Both the position numbers and the translations under genes were made by a program. Below the pieces are notes generated by a model. That model made no database searches, was not told the DNA's origin, and saw only the letters and a list, made by a program, of their open reading frames with translations. A stretch of DNA of 64,000 bases from Chloroflexota bacterium (GTDB taxonomy: Bacteria > Chloroflexota > Anaerolineae > CG2-30-64-16): NCBI GenBank assembly GCA_026389845.1, contig JAPLHB010000055.1, positions 55,738 to 119,737 on the forward strand, in the 5' to 3' direction. The stretch's first letter is position 1. Each line of letters begins with the position of its first letter. Positions 30,320 through 40,878 of this stretch are shown piece by piece.

Positions 30320-30922
30320 TCAAGGAGTGCCTGGTTTGCTCACGTCACCCTTGCCCAGGCGTTGCCCCAGCTTGAGGGCGCGTTCCATGAGCTGCTGCTG
30401 ACCCTGGATGTCGCCAACTCGTGAGGCGCTCCCGTAGACAATTCCGACGATCTCGGCCCGGAGATAGCGGATCATGTCCTGGAAGGTGCGGATGGCGTTG
30501 ACTGCGCCCGATGAATAGGGGTCGGTGTCGCCATAGGTCAGGAGCAGGCCGAACTGTTTGCCGGCCAATGCGCTGCCGCCAGGTCCTTCCAGGGCATACC
30601 ACCGATCTATGCAGAGCTTCGTCTGGGCGCTGAACGTGAACCAGTAGATGGGGCTGGCAATCACGATGGCGTCGGCCGCCTGCAGCTTGGGATACAACAT
30701 CTGCATGTCGTCGGCGATGGTGCATTGGCCGCCCCCGACGCCCTGGCAGTAGTCGCAGGCGTCGCACGGTCGAATCTCCAGCGTGTGGAGGTCGAAGCTC
30801 TCGACAACCGCCCCCGCTTCCCGCGCCCCGGCTGCAACCTGCTCGGCCAGGACCGAGCTGTTGCCTCGCTTCCGGGGACTGCCCTTCAGAATCACGACTT
30901 GTCTACCGCTCATGGTTTTCAC
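30320..30922 (-). CDS. Flavodoxin family / NADPH-dependent FMN reductase
   Basis: VVILKGSPRKRGNSSVLAEQVAAGAREAG...CDACDYCQ...IVIASPIYWFTFSAQTKLCIDRW. Confidence 0.85.
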   Translation of the reverse strand: MKTMSGRQVVILKGSPRKRGNSSVLAEQVAAGAREAGAVVESFDLHTLEIRPCDACDYCQGVGGGQCTIADDMQMLYPKLQAADAIVIASPIYWFTFSAQTKLCIDRWYALEGPGGSALAGKQFGLLLTYGDTDPYSSGAVNAIRTFQDMIRYLRAEIVGIVYGSASRVGDIQGQQQLMERALKLGQRLGKGDVSKPGTP

Positions 30923-30971
30923 CTCGCTGCATATATACTTGGCACGGTCCCAAAGTGCGCTTTCAGGCGTC

Positions 30972-31154
30972 TGTCATTCTGAGCGGGTCTGCCCCTAACT
31001 TCTCGCGACGGCGAGCATCCAGCGAAGAATCCTTCACTGCGTTCAGGACAGGTTCTTTTTTCGCAACGAGACCCCTTCGACTGCGCTCAGGGCAGGCTCT
31101 TCGCTGGATTCTCGCCGCAACGCACTTCACGGGACCAACCCGCTCAGGGTGACA
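30972..31154. repeat. Interspersed palindromic intergenic repeat, copy 1
   Basis: Ends TGTCATTCTGAGCGGGT...ACCCGCTCAGGGTGACA; CCAGCGAAGAATC...GCTGGATTCTCGCCG; second copy at 47989. Confidence 0.7.
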
Positions 31155-31164
31155 AAGCCCCGGC

Positions 31165-32787
31165 TCAGTTCCCCAGTAACAGGCATACCTCGTGCGGATC
31201 AAGCTCCAGCCCGCCCCGCGGCTCCGGGCGCTGACTGCGCCGGGTCGAATAGAGCAGCTCAGAGGAGCCGCCGAGCGTGGCCGGGCTGATCCGCGCGGGG
31301 CGCCGGGCGAAGTTCAACGCCACCAGGATCCGCTGACCGGGCAGGGTGCGAGTGAAGGCCAAGACCTGCGGCGAGCCGGAGGGCGTCACGGCCAATGCGC
31401 CGCGGATCAGCGCCGGTGTCTGCTTGCGTAGGGCGATCAGATCGCGGGTGAAGTTAAAGAGGGAGGACGGGTCCTGGCGCTGGGCAGCCAGGTTGCGCTG
31501 AGTGGCGTTGCCATGCACCCTCAGCCAGGGCCGGCCCGTGGTGAAGCCGGCCTGGGGCGTACCGTCCCACTGCATCGGGCTGCGGCAGCCATCGCGACCT
31601 TTGAGGAAAGGCCAGTACGCTTTCCCCACCGGGTCCATGATTTGGTCACGGCGCAGGTTCAGGTCTCTCATGCCGATCTCGTCGCCGTAGTAAAGAAACG
31701 GCGTGCCGCGCAGGGTCAGCAGCAGCGCCATGGCGAGCTTCGCGGGCGCGTCGTCTTCTCCGCGGCAATAGCGAGTGGCGGGTCGCGGCACGTCGTGGTT
31801 GCCCATCACCGTTGTCGGCCAGACGCCGGCCGCGCCAAAGACGCGCTCGCGCTCTTGGATCTTCCGGGCGATATAGCGCGGCCCCCAGCCGACGCCCAAC
31901 CCGGCCAGCCCGGTGAACTCGAAGCTGAACGCGGCGTGGAGCCGATCCGGCCCGCAATAGGCGGCCGCCTTTTCGACCGTGGCAAAGCTCGTCTCGCCGA
32001 CCGCGTAGCGTTCGGGGTACCCATCCAGGATGCCGCGCAGCTCGTTGAGCAGGGGGATCATCTCCGGCTGGTCAATGTCGTAGACGTGCTTGCGCCGCAG
32101 CACGGGCGCCAAACCGAACTGGGTCGGGTTGTCGCGGAGCGTTTCGTCCTTGAAGTAGGCGTTGAAGACGTCCAGGCGAAAGCCATCCACGTCGCGGCGC
32201 AGCCAGAAGCGCACCACGTCCAATTGGGCCTGGCGGACCGCCGGGTTGCGCCAGTTGAGATCCGGCTGCTCCGGGGCAAAGAGATGCAGATAGTACTGGC
32301 CGGTAGCCGGCTCCCACCCCCAGGCCGCGCCGCTGAACATGGACATCCAATTGTTCGGCAGCCGGCTGCTGGCGGACCGGCCGGGCCTGGGATCGCGCCA
32401 GAGATACCAGTCACGCTTGGCCGAAGGATCGCGGCTGCTGCGCGCCTCCTGGAACCAGGGATGCTGGTCGGAGGTGTGGTTGAGCACCAGATCGAGCACC
32501 ACCCGGATGCCGCGGGCGTGCGCCTGTTGCACCAGCGCATCGAAATCCGCCAGCGTGCCGTAGCGCGGATCCACCGCGCAGTGGTCGGCGACGTCGTAGC
32601 CGAAATCCTTGTCGGGCGAGGGGTAGAACGGCGAAAGCCAGATCGCGGCCACGCCCAGATCGGCCAGGTAGTCCAGCCGCGCGGTGATGCCGGGCAGGTC
32701 GCCCAGGCCGTCGCCATTCGTGTCGAGGAATGAGCGCGGGTAGATCTGGTAGATCACCCCGTCGCGCCACCAGAGGAAATCGGTCAT
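31165..32787 (-). CDS. GH13 alpha-glucosidase / oligo-1,6-glucosidase family
   Basis: WWRDGVIYQIYPRSFLDTNGDGLGDLPGITARLDYLADLGV; VVLDLVLNHTSDQHPWF; DGFRLDVFN; MGNHDVPR. Confidence 0.9.
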   Translation of the reverse strand: MTDFLWWRDGVIYQIYPRSFLDTNGDGLGDLPGITARLDYLADLGVAAIWLSPFYPSPDKDFGYDVADHCAVDPRYGTLADFDALVQQAHARGIRVVLDLVLNHTSDQHPWFQEARSSRDPSAKRDWYLWRDPRPGRSASSRLPNNWMSMFSGAAWGWEPATGQYYLHLFAPEQPDLNWRNPAVRQAQLDVVRFWLRRDVDGFRLDVFNAYFKDETLRDNPTQFGLAPVLRRKHVYDIDQPEMIPLLNELRGILDGYPERYAVGETSFATVEKAAAYCGPDRLHAAFSFEFTGLAGLGVGWGPRYIARKIQERERVFGAAGVWPTTVMGNHDVPRPATRYCRGEDDAPAKLAMALLLTLRGTPFLYYGDEIGMRDLNLRRDQIMDPVGKAYWPFLKGRDGCRSPMQWDGTPQAGFTTGRPWLRVHGNATQRNLAAQRQDPSSLFNFTRDLIALRKQTPALIRGALAVTPSGSPQVLAFTRTLPGQRILVALNFARRPARISPATLGGSSELLYSTRRSQRPEPRGGLELDPHEVCLLLGN

Positions 32788-33046
32788 CGTGTTCACGCCT
32801 CCGTAGAGTGGGCGCTTTGCCAGGCGGCGAGCCAGCCGGCGATAAAGGCCCCCTGCACCTCGCACACATGCTCATGGCCGTATTGGATCGAGATGCTATC
32901 GCTCAGCACATAGACCTTCATCACGCCTACTCCCTCCCGGCTGGACTGTTGTCGCACCTGCATCATAAACAGTTTCGTTCCGGGATGCAAATGGCCGCCA
33001 GAACCGTCACTTTGCGAACCTCCGCGACCTCTGGTATACTCGTCCC

Positions 33047-33829
33047 ATGATCAGACCCATCCAGCTCACCGTTCTCGCGTTGGCATTTGTCCTGGCGATC
33101 CTGGTGCCAGGGGTCGCCGCCGCCTACCCACCCGTGGGACAGGACGACCTCCCTGCTTCCGGTCTGCCGGCCGCGACCGCGACCACGGCCACGCCAACCC
33201 TTCCATACGCCTACACCGTGCAGCCGGGCGATACCCTCTGGGATATCGCTGCGGCCCACGGGCTGTCGCTCGCGGCCTTGCTTAAAGCCAACATCGCAAT
33301 GGACCCGGCGCTCCTGCAGCCAGGCCAGACCATCTTCGTGCCGGCCGCGCCTGCGCTCGTCCCACGCAAGCCGCCCGTCCCCACGCCGGCGGTTGCTGCC
33401 AGGCCGCCGACCGCGCCCGCGGCGCTCCCATCCGCGCTCGCGGCCTGGCCCGGTGAACTCCTGGCGCTCATGAATGCGCAGCGCGTCGCAGCCGGTCTGC
33501 CCGCGCTGGTCTGGTCGCCCGAGCTGGACCGCGCGGCCCAGGCCCACGCGGATGACTGTGCGCAGCGCAACTGGATCAGCCACGTCGGATCCGATGGTGC
33601 GGTGCTGCGGACCCGACTGGCCCGGATCGGCTATGCGGCCGCCTGGGCCGGCGAAAATTCGGCCAACGCCCAAACCGTGCAGCAGACCTTTACCATGTGG
33701 TGGGATGAGCCGCCGGGCGCCGATCCCCACCGCCGCAACATCCTGCAGCCCCAATATCGGGAGGCCGGCATCGGCGTGGCGGCCGGCGGCTGGGGCTACT
33801 ACTTCATCGCCGATTTCGGCAGCCGGTAG
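33047..33829 (+). CDS. Secreted LysM plus CAP (SCP-like) domain protein
   Basis: Signal peptide; YTVQPGDTLWDIAAAHGLSLAALLKAN; LLALMNAQRVAAGLPALVWSPELDRAAQAHADDCA...HVGSDG. Confidence 0.9.
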   Translation: MIRPIQLTVLALAFVLAILVPGVAAAYPPVGQDDLPASGLPAATATTATPTLPYAYTVQPGDTLWDIAAAHGLSLAALLKANIAMDPALLQPGQTIFVPAAPALVPRKPPVPTPAVAARPPTAPAALPSALAAWPGELLALMNAQRVAAGLPALVWSPELDRAAQAHADDCAQRNWISHVGSDGAVLRTRLARIGYAAAWAGENSANAQTVQQTFTMWWDEPPGADPHRRNILQPQYREAGIGVAAGGWGYYFIADFGSR

Positions 33830-33862
33830 CCAGTGGCGGGTGACCATAGGCGGAGGGCACAG

Positions 33863-34411
33863 ATGCCACAACTCATCATCTTCGTCATCGCCTCGGCGGG
33901 GATTGTCTACGTGTCACGCGCCTCGCTGCGCCAGCCCCGCGCCCACGGCTTCTATCGCTTTTGGGCCTGGGAGGCAATCCTGGCCCTGGTGCTGCTGAAC
34001 GCGCCGGCCTGGTTCCGCGACCCGTTCTCCTGGCATCAGATCATCGCCTGGACGCTTCTGGTTATCGCAATCATCCCGCTCGTGCTCGGCGTCCGGTTGT
34101 TGCGCCAGACCAGACAGGCGGGGAAGGAGCGACCAGACGCGGCGCTATTGGGGTTCGAGAGGACGGCCGAGTTAGTCACTGCGGGCGTGTACCGGTACAT
34201 CCGCCACCCGATGTACAGTTCACTGCTCTTCCTGGCGTTGGGGGCGTTTTTCAAAGCGCTGTCGTGGCCGGGCGCCGCGCTGGCCTTGGCCGCGACAGGA
34301 TTCCTGGCGGCGACCGCGAAGATCGAGGAGCGGGAAAACATCCGCTTCTTCGGGCCGGACTATGAAGCCTACATGGCACAAACGAAGAGGTTCGTCCCGT
34401 TCGTTTTCTAG
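33863..34411 (+). CDS. Isoprenylcysteine carboxyl methyltransferase family protein
   Basis: GVYRYIRHPMYSSLLFLALGAFF...EERENIRFFGPDYEAYMAQTKRFVPFVF. Confidence 0.85.
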   Translation: MPQLIIFVIASAGIVYVSRASLRQPRAHGFYRFWAWEAILALVLLNAPAWFRDPFSWHQIIAWTLLVIAIIPLVLGVRLLRQTRQAGKERPDAALLGFERTAELVTAGVYRYIRHPMYSSLLFLALGAFFKALSWPGAALALAATGFLAATAKIEERENIRFFGPDYEAYMAQTKRFVPFVF

Positions 34412-34467
34412 GGAGGGCGCATGATCATCGTATCGCAAGCGTGGTCAGCCACGTAACGCCTGGCGGA

Positions 34468-35385
34468 TCACGTAGCGCGCTCGCCGTCCACCCCGCCGTG
34501 AACCAGGCCAGGATTCGCTTGCGCAGGGAGGCGCGCCCCCATCACGAGCGCGATGCCGGCCAGGATCACACCACCACCGAGCAACATGCCGGTGGTAATC
34601 GGCTCGCCGAGGAAGATCGCGCCCCACAAAAGGCCGAAAACAGGCACCAGGAAGGTCACACTCAAGGCCCTGACCGGGCCGACATCTACGATCAACCGAA
34701 AGTAGAGCAGATAGGCCACTGCGGTTGAAAGGAGGGCGAGGGCGGCAACGGTACCGACGACAACGGCCGCCGGTTGTGCAGTCGGGAGGGTGAATGGGAT
34801 CAGCGGCAACAGGACGAGACTGGCGCCGATCTGGCTGCCGGCGGCCATGCCGAACGCCGGCGCCCCGGCCGCCTTCAACTTGGTGTAAACACTGGCCAGA
34901 CCGTAGCACGCCGCCGCAAACAGCGATGCGCCGATGGAGAGCAGCACATTCTCCGTGGCCATAAACGCCTTTCCACCGACGAGGATCACGACGCCGGCGA
35001 TGCCCAGCCCGATGCCGCCGATCTTACGGAGGGTCAGCGGTTCACGGAGCCAAAGCGCCGCCATCATGGCCCCGAAAAGCGGGCTGGTCGCGTTGAGAAT
35101 GGCTGCCAGCGAAGCGGGCAGCTTCAGCTCCGCCGTCGCAATCAGGACAAACGGGAGCGCCGAGTTGATTGCGCCGATGATCAGATATTGACGCCAATAG
35201 CGCCTGAGTGCCAGCTTCTGCCGGGTGATGGCCGCGTAGGCCAGCAGCGCCAGGCCGGCGAGACTCACACGCAGCGCAATCAGCACCACTGGACCGAGCA
35301 CCGGCGCCGCGATGCGCATGAACAAAAAGGAGCCGCCCCACAGGACGGCAAGCATCAGCAGCCTGACGACATCCGCTGGTCTCAT
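34468..35385 (-). CDS. EamA/DMT family transporter
   Basis: Ten hydrophobic segments, WGGSFLFMRIAAPVLGPVVLIALR, NATSPLFGAMMAALWLREPLT. Confidence 0.9.
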   Translation of the reverse strand: MRPADVVRLLMLAVLWGGSFLFMRIAAPVLGPVVLIALRVSLAGLALLAYAAITRQKLALRRYWRQYLIIGAINSALPFVLIATAELKLPASLAAILNATSPLFGAMMAALWLREPLTLRKIGGIGLGIAGVVILVGGKAFMATENVLLSIGASLFAAACYGLASVYTKLKAAGAPAFGMAAGSQIGASLVLLPLIPFTLPTAQPAAVVVGTVAALALLSTAVAYLLYFRLIVDVGPVRALSVTFLVPVFGLLWGAIFLGEPITTGMLLGGGVILAGIALVMGARLPAQANPGLVHGGVDGERAT

Positions 35386-36479
35386 CGGTGGCCTCCACCT
35401 GTCTCGGTCTGACCTGCACCTGCGCCAGGTGTGGCTGCCTGACGCGCCTCTTGTTCCAGCAGGGCCTGCTTGCGGGTGATGCCCCAGCGGTACCCGCCCA
35501 GATCGCCGTCGGCGCGGATCACGCGATGGCAGGGGATGACCAACGCCGCCGGATTGGTAGCGCAGGCGCGCGCGACGGCCCGCGTTGCTGCCGGCTGGCC
35601 GATCGCGATGGCGACATCCCGGTAGGAACGGGTGCTGCCATACGGGATCGCCCGCAGCGCCTCCCAGACGCGGCGTTGAAAAGCCGTGGCGCGCACGTCC
35701 AGCGGCAGATTGAGGTGCGGTTCTCGACCATCCAGGTAGGCGAGCAGCGCGCCGAGCCATGCACCCAGTTCTGCGTCCTCTCGCCCGATCGTTGCGGTCT
35801 GAAACTCTGCCGCCAACGTCTGTACCAATTCCGACTCGGAGTCGCCGAGCCGCACAGCACAGATCCCTCGTTCGGTCGCAGCGATCAGCAGCCAACCCAA
35901 CGAGCACGGTACGATTGAGTAGGCGATCTGAGTCGCGGGGCCGCCGCGCTGATAGCGCACGGGCGTCATGCCGAGTTGGGCCGCCGCGTCGCCATAGGCC
36001 GTGCTGCTGGACTGGAAACCGGCCTCGTAGAGCGCATCCGTCACGGTCTTGCCACCCTTCAGCTCGCCCTTGAAACGCGCCAGGCGCTGCTCCGCCGCGT
36101 ATTGGCGCGGCGACACGCCGACGATGCGCTTGAAGGTGCGTTGCAGGTGGTGGGGACTTAAGCCGAATCTCTCACCCAACTCATTCAGCGTGGGCACGCG
36201 ATCATTCGGCTCGGCCAGGTAGCGACAGATGCCCTGCATCAGCGCCAGGTTGGGTTCGTCGGGAGTCGCCCGGTCGGGCTGACAGCGCCGGCAGGCGCGA
36301 TACCCCGCGGCCGCTGCCTCAGTCGGTCCGACGAAGAAAGTCACGCCATCCCGCTGCGGCCGCCGTGATGGACACGCAGGACGACAATAAACGCCGGTTG
36401 AGCGCACGGCGTAGACAAACTGCCCATCATAGGCCCTATCGCGTTCGAGTACGGCCTGCCAACATTGCTCGAGATCCAT
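35382..36479 (-). CDS. ada: Bifunctional Ada regulator / O6-methylguanine-DNA methyltransferase
   Basis: GVYCRPACPSRRP zinc site; AraC-like HTH; AVARACATNPAALVIPCHRVIRADGDLGGYRWG. Confidence 0.9.
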   Translation of the reverse strand: MDLEQCWQAVLERDRAYDGQFVYAVRSTGVYCRPACPSRRPQRDGVTFFVGPTEAAAAGYRACRRCQPDRATPDEPNLALMQGICRYLAEPNDRVPTLNELGERFGLSPHHLQRTFKRIVGVSPRQYAAEQRLARFKGELKGGKTVTDALYEAGFQSSSTAYGDAAAQLGMTPVRYQRGGPATQIAYSIVPCSLGWLLIAATERGICAVRLGDSESELVQTLAAEFQTATIGREDAELGAWLGALLAYLDGREPHLNLPLDVRATAFQRRVWEALRAIPYGSTRSYRDVAIAIGQPAATRAVARACATNPAALVIPCHRVIRADGDLGGYRWGITRKQALLEQEARQAATPGAGAGQTETGGGHR

Positions 36480-36815
36480 GCAAACGCCTCCGGCAACAGA
36501 TTTCACGCCCGTAAGTATACCCGACGCACATCAAAGTCGCTATCGGAATCTTGCGCTTCAAAGTCGGGTGCTGTCACCGGGGCACGACCTTTGGCGACAG
36601 ATTACAGCCCATCCCCCCGCACCGTGCCGTTGAAAATGAACACCGCCGGGCAAGCCATTCGGCTTGCCCGCACGAATGCTTGATTGACGCGCGTGCGCTG
36701 TGGCAGTATAATGCCCACATAGACGCCTTCGAGCGGCCTTGCTATTCGCGCAAGAGCCAGATGCAAGTGTCTAGCCATTTCCAGTTTGCCTTCTGATTGG
36801 ACCCGTGACAGACAG

Positions 36816-37076
36816 ATGATCAGCGTCGAAGTCCGCTTTTTCGGCGGCCAACAACTTTTCACCCGTCGGATTAGCCTGGAAGTCGAGCGTACCTTGCCCA
36901 GGGTGACGCTACCTGACGGCGCGAGGGTTGATGATCTGCTGAATCTGTTGAATGTACCTACCGGGGAAAACCGGCCGCTTGTCAGCGTCAACCGTTTCTA
37001 TCAGCGTGACAATGTGCCGCTGGCCGACGGCGATCGGGTGCAGTTGCTGAAGACGGTTGTCGGCGGTTCTCAGTGA
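36816..37076 (+). CDS. MoaD/ThiS-like sulfur carrier family protein
   Basis: MISVEVRFFGGQQLF...LPDGARVDDLLNLLNV...VNRFYQRDNVPLADGDRVQLLKTVVGGSQ; lacks a clear terminal GG. Confidence 0.65.
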   Translation: MISVEVRFFGGQQLFTRRISLEVERTLPRVTLPDGARVDDLLNLLNVPTGENRPLVSVNRFYQRDNVPLADGDRVQLLKTVVGGSQ

Positions 37077-37100
37077 CTACGGCGCCAAAGGAAAAACCGT

Positions 37101-37976
37101 ATGCCAAGATTCGACTACGTGTGCGCCCATTCCGTGGCGGAGGCGCTCCAACTCCTCGGTGATCCGGGGCAGGTGAGCCGGCCGCTGGCGGGTGGCACCG
37201 ACGTGCTGGTTTATGTCCGGCAGGAAAAGCCGCCCTTCGACCGACTGGTGGACATCAGCCGGATTCCAGAGCTAAAGAGGATAGAACGCCGCGGGGACGA
37301 GGTCTCGGTGGGCGCGGCAGTCACGTTCACCGAGGCGGCCGAGAGTGCGCTGTTGCGCGAGGTGGCCGCGTGCCTCGTCGAGGCGTGTCTCTCGGTGGGC
37401 GGCCCCGCGATTCGCAACACGGGGACGCTGGGCGGCAATGTCGCCAACGCCGCGGCGTGTGCCGACTCGTTGCCCGCGTGGGCCTGCCTCGATGCCGCGG
37501 TCCACCTGCGCAGCCTCAGCGGCGAACGACGCCTGCCCCTCGATGACTTCATCCAGGGCGCCAACCGTACTGCCCTCCAGCCCGGTGAGTTGTTGACGCA
37601 CTTCACCTTCCCTGTGCCGCCCGCGGGCGTGGGCGCGGCGTTCACCAAGCTGGGCCGGCGCAACGCCCAGGCCATCTCGCGGCTGAGCATGGCCGCGATG
37701 GGCCGCCTCGACGCGCAGGGCCGCGTTGACTACGTGCGGCTGGCGCCCGGCGCCGCGATGCCGCGGCCACAGCGTTTCACCGAAGTCGAGGCGCTGCTGC
37801 TGGGCCAGACGCCCACCGACGAGTTGTTGACCGCCGCGGGGGCCAAAACGGCCGAGGTGATGATTGGCGTCACCGGCCGCCGTTGGTCCACCGAGTACAA
37901 GGAAATCGCCATCCAGGCGCTGGCTGAGCGAACGCTCCGCCGGGCGCTGGGGCAGTCGAAGGTATCATCATGTTGA
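37101..37976 (+). CDS. Xanthine dehydrogenase family FAD-binding subunit (CoxM-like)
   Basis: PLAGGTDVLVYVRQEK; GGPAIRNTGTLGGNVANAAACADSLPA. Confidence 0.9.
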   Translation: MPRFDYVCAHSVAEALQLLGDPGQVSRPLAGGTDVLVYVRQEKPPFDRLVDISRIPELKRIERRGDEVSVGAAVTFTEAAESALLREVAACLVEACLSVGGPAIRNTGTLGGNVANAAACADSLPAWACLDAAVHLRSLSGERRLPLDDFIQGANRTALQPGELLTHFTFPVPPAGVGAAFTKLGRRNAQAISRLSMAAMGRLDAQGRVDYVRLAPGAAMPRPQRFTEVEALLLGQTPTDELLTAAGAKTAEVMIGVTGRRWSTEYKEIAIQALAERTLRRALGQSKVSSC

Positions 37977-38470
37977 TCGAATTCACTCTCAACCACAAAC
38001 CTGTCATGGTGGATGCCCCGCCCGACATCACCCTGCTGGAATTGCTGCGTGACCACCTGGGCCTCACCGGCGCGAAGGAAGGCTGCGCGGTGGGCGAGTG
38101 CGGCGCGTGTGCCGTCATCCTGGATGGCCGGCTGGTGAACAGTTGTCTCGTGTTGGCCCCCCAGGCCGGCGGCAGCGACATCGTCACCATTGAGGGGATC
38201 CACGCGCCGGACGGCGGGCCGAACGACCTGCAGGAGAATTTCATCACCTATGGCGCGGTGCAGTGCGGCATCTGCATCCCCGGCATGGTGCTGGCCGGCG
38301 AGGCGCTGCTGCTGAAGACCCTGACCCCCACCCGCGCCGAAATCCGCACCGCGCTGGCAGGCAACCTCTGTCGCTGCACCGGCTATCAGCAAATCGTGGA
38401 TGCGATCGAGGCGACGGCCCAGCAGCGCAGGAGACAGGAGACAGGAGTCAGACGATCCCCTGGCACCTGA
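37970..38470 (+). CDS. (2Fe-2S)-binding subunit of molybdenum hydroxylase (CoxS-like)
   Basis: GAKEGCAVGECGACAVILDGRLVNSCLVLA; QCGICIPGMVLAGEALL; NLCRCTGYQQIVDAIEA. Confidence 0.95.
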   Translation: MLIEFTLNHKPVMVDAPPDITLLELLRDHLGLTGAKEGCAVGECGACAVILDGRLVNSCLVLAPQAGGSDIVTIEGIHAPDGGPNDLQENFITYGAVQCGICIPGMVLAGEALLLKTLTPTRAEIRTALAGNLCRCTGYQQIVDAIEATAQQRRRQETGVRRSPGT

Positions 38471-38504
38471 CTCCTGATCCCTGACCCCTTCCGAGGAACC
38501 TACC

Positions 38505-40841
38505 ATGACCGAACTCAAATACATCGGCAAACCCGCACGCCGCGTCGACGCGCTGGAAAAAGTCACGGGCAAGGCCAAGTACATCGCGGATCGGAAGCTG
38601 CCCGGCATGTTGTATGCGCGCTGCCTGCGCAGCGAGACGCCGCACGGCCGCATCGTCCAGCTCGACACCGCACCTGCACTGGCGGTGCCCGGCGTGCAGG
38701 CCGTGATCACCAGCGAGGATTTCTTCGAGCACGGCCTCTACGGCTTCCCGGTCAAAGACAAGTACATGCTGGCGTATCAGAAGGTGCGCTACGTGGGCGA
38801 GGCGATCGCGGCGGTGGCGGCCGACACGCCCGAGGCCGCGCTGGCCGGCGTCCAGGCGATCATCTGCGAGTTGGAGCCGCTGCCCGCGGTGTTCGATCCC
38901 GACCACGCGCTCGACCCCGACGCGCCGCAGATCGGCCCCGACCGGCCCGACGGCAAGCATCCTAACTTCCTCGATTTGCTCATCGTGCGCAAAGCGGATC
39001 CGTTGGCCGAGTGGGAGCGGTCGCCGGTCAAGCTCGACCAGCGCTACTCTGTCGGCCCGCAGGAGCACGCGTACATCGAGCCGGAGGGCGCATTGGCCGT
39101 GCCGACGCGCGAGGGCGGCGTGATCGTCTACGCGCCAAACCAAAGTCCCTTCGTCAACCAGGGCAACCTGGCCATGGTGCTTGATCTGCCGCACAACCTG
39201 GTGCGCGTCATCCAGCCGCCGGTGGGCGGCTCCTTCGGCGGCAAGGACGATCTCGTCTACGAGACCTCGGCGCAGGTGGCGAAGCTGGCGCTTGTAACAG
39301 GCAAGCCCATCCGCATGGTCTTCAGCCGCGAGGAGAGCCTGATCGCCAGCTACAAGCGCGACGCGATGCGGATGCGCATCCGCCTGGGCGCGGATCCCGA
39401 CGGCACGCTGCGCGCCTGCAAGTTCGAGGGGCTGCTCGACTCCGGCGCGTACGCTTCCGAGGCCACCTTCACCGCCTGGCGGGCGAGCATCCACGCGATG
39501 GGCGCGTACAAGTACAACGCCTGCGACGTGGACATCGCGTGCGTCTACACCAACAACAGCTATTCCGGCGCGTTCCGCGGCTTCGGCAACACCGAGGTTT
39601 GCTCGGCCATCGAGCAGGCGATTGACGAGCTGGCCGACGCGGTGGGCATGGATCCGATGGATTTCCGCCTGAAGAACTGCCTGCGCCTGGGCGACGAGAC
39701 CGCGCACGGCCAAGTGCTCACCGAGTCGGTGGGGCTGCCCGAATGCATCCAGACTGCGCGCCGACTCAGCGATTGGGATCGCAAGCGAGCAGAATACTCA
39801 GCACCACGCACCACGCAACACGCACTACGTCGCGGCATCGGCGTGGCCGCGCTCTACCACGGCACGTCGCTGGGCGCGGAAGGCTCGGATTACGCCTCCA
39901 GCACGATCAGCGTCGAGCAGAACTATTCCGTGGACCTGACCTCGGGCCTGACCGACTACGGGCAAGGCTCACGCACGGTCTTCACGCTGATCGCGGCCGA
40001 GGAGTTGGGCGTGCGCCCGGACCGCATCCACATGCAGCGGCCCGACACCGACACAGCCGTCGAATCCGGGCCGACGGTTGCCAGCCGCTCGACCATGCTG
40101 GGCGGGAACGCGGCGCGCATCGCGGCCGGCAATCTGCGCCAGACGTTGGATTTCGCCGCGGCCGATCTGCTGGGCTGCGAGCTGCATCAGCTCATCCGCG
40201 CGGACGAGGCCTATGTCGGCCCCACGGAGGAGCCGGTGGCGTGGGAGCAGGTGGTGGATCACGCCCGCGCGATGGGGCTGGCGCTGTCGGCGCACGGCAA
40301 GTGGACCGCGCCGCAGATCACGTGGAATCATCACGCCGGCCGCGGCACGCCGTACATGGCCTATCACTTCGCCACGCAGGTGGCCGAGGTCGAGGTAGAC
40401 ATGCGCACCGGGGTCGTGCAGGTGATCGGCTTCTGGGCCGTGCATGATCCGGGCAAGGTGATCTTCCCGCAGGGCGCCTACGGCCAGCTCTACGGCGGCA
40501 TCGCCCAGGGCCTGGGCTATGCGCTGATGGAGCAGATCACCTACACGAACGGCTATCTGCAGGAGACCAACTTCGAGTCGTACCTGATCCCGACCTCGGT
40601 GGACGTGCCGGAGATCACCGCGCAGTTCGTGGAGGCGCCCTTCTCGGCCGGGCCATACGGCGCCAAGAACATCGCGGAGCCGGCCATGGTTCCCGCCGCA
40701 CCGGCGATCCTCAACGCCATTGCCCACGCCACCGGCCGCCGCGTGCGCGATCTGCCCGCCAACCTGGAACGCGTGCTGCTGGGCAAAGATCTGACCAAAG
40801 GCGGATCGGCCAAGGCGTGCAAGTTGGGGTTGAAGACTTGA
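38505..40841 (+). CDS. Molybdopterin-binding subunit of xanthine dehydrogenase-type hydroxylase (CoxL-like)
   Basis: RRVDALEKVTGKAKYIADRKLPGMLYARCLRSETPHGRI; PPVGGSFGGKDDL; SGAFRGFGNTEVCSAIEQAIDELA. Confidence 0.95.
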   Translation: MTELKYIGKPARRVDALEKVTGKAKYIADRKLPGMLYARCLRSETPHGRIVQLDTAPALAVPGVQAVITSEDFFEHGLYGFPVKDKYMLAYQKVRYVGEAIAAVAADTPEAALAGVQAIICELEPLPAVFDPDHALDPDAPQIGPDRPDGKHPNFLDLLIVRKADPLAEWERSPVKLDQRYSVGPQEHAYIEPEGALAVPTREGGVIVYAPNQSPFVNQGNLAMVLDLPHNLVRVIQPPVGGSFGGKDDLVYETSAQVAKLALVTGKPIRMVFSREESLIASYKRDAMRMRIRLGADPDGTLRACKFEGLLDSGAYASEATFTAWRASIHAMGAYKYNACDVDIACVYTNNSYSGAFRGFGNTEVCSAIEQAIDELADAVGMDPMDFRLKNCLRLGDETAHGQVLTESVGLPECIQTARRLSDWDRKRAEYSAPRTTQHALRRGIGVAALYHGTSLGAEGSDYASSTISVEQNYSVDLTSGLTDYGQGSRTVFTLIAAEELGVRPDRIHMQRPDTDTAVESGPTVASRSTMLGGNAARIAAGNLRQTLDFAAADLLGCELHQLIRADEAYVGPTEEPVAWEQVVDHARAMGLALSAHGKWTAPQITWNHHAGRGTPYMAYHFATQVAEVEVDMRTGVVQVIGFWAVHDPGKVIFPQGAYGQLYGGIAQGLGYALMEQITYTNGYLQETNFESYLIPTSVDVPEITAQFVEAPFSAGPYGAKNIAEPAMVPAAPAILNAIAHATGRRVRDLPANLERVLLGKDLTKGGSAKACKLGLKT

Positions 40842-40878
40842 GGCAGCGAATGGAAACGGATAAGCGGATAGGTCTCGC

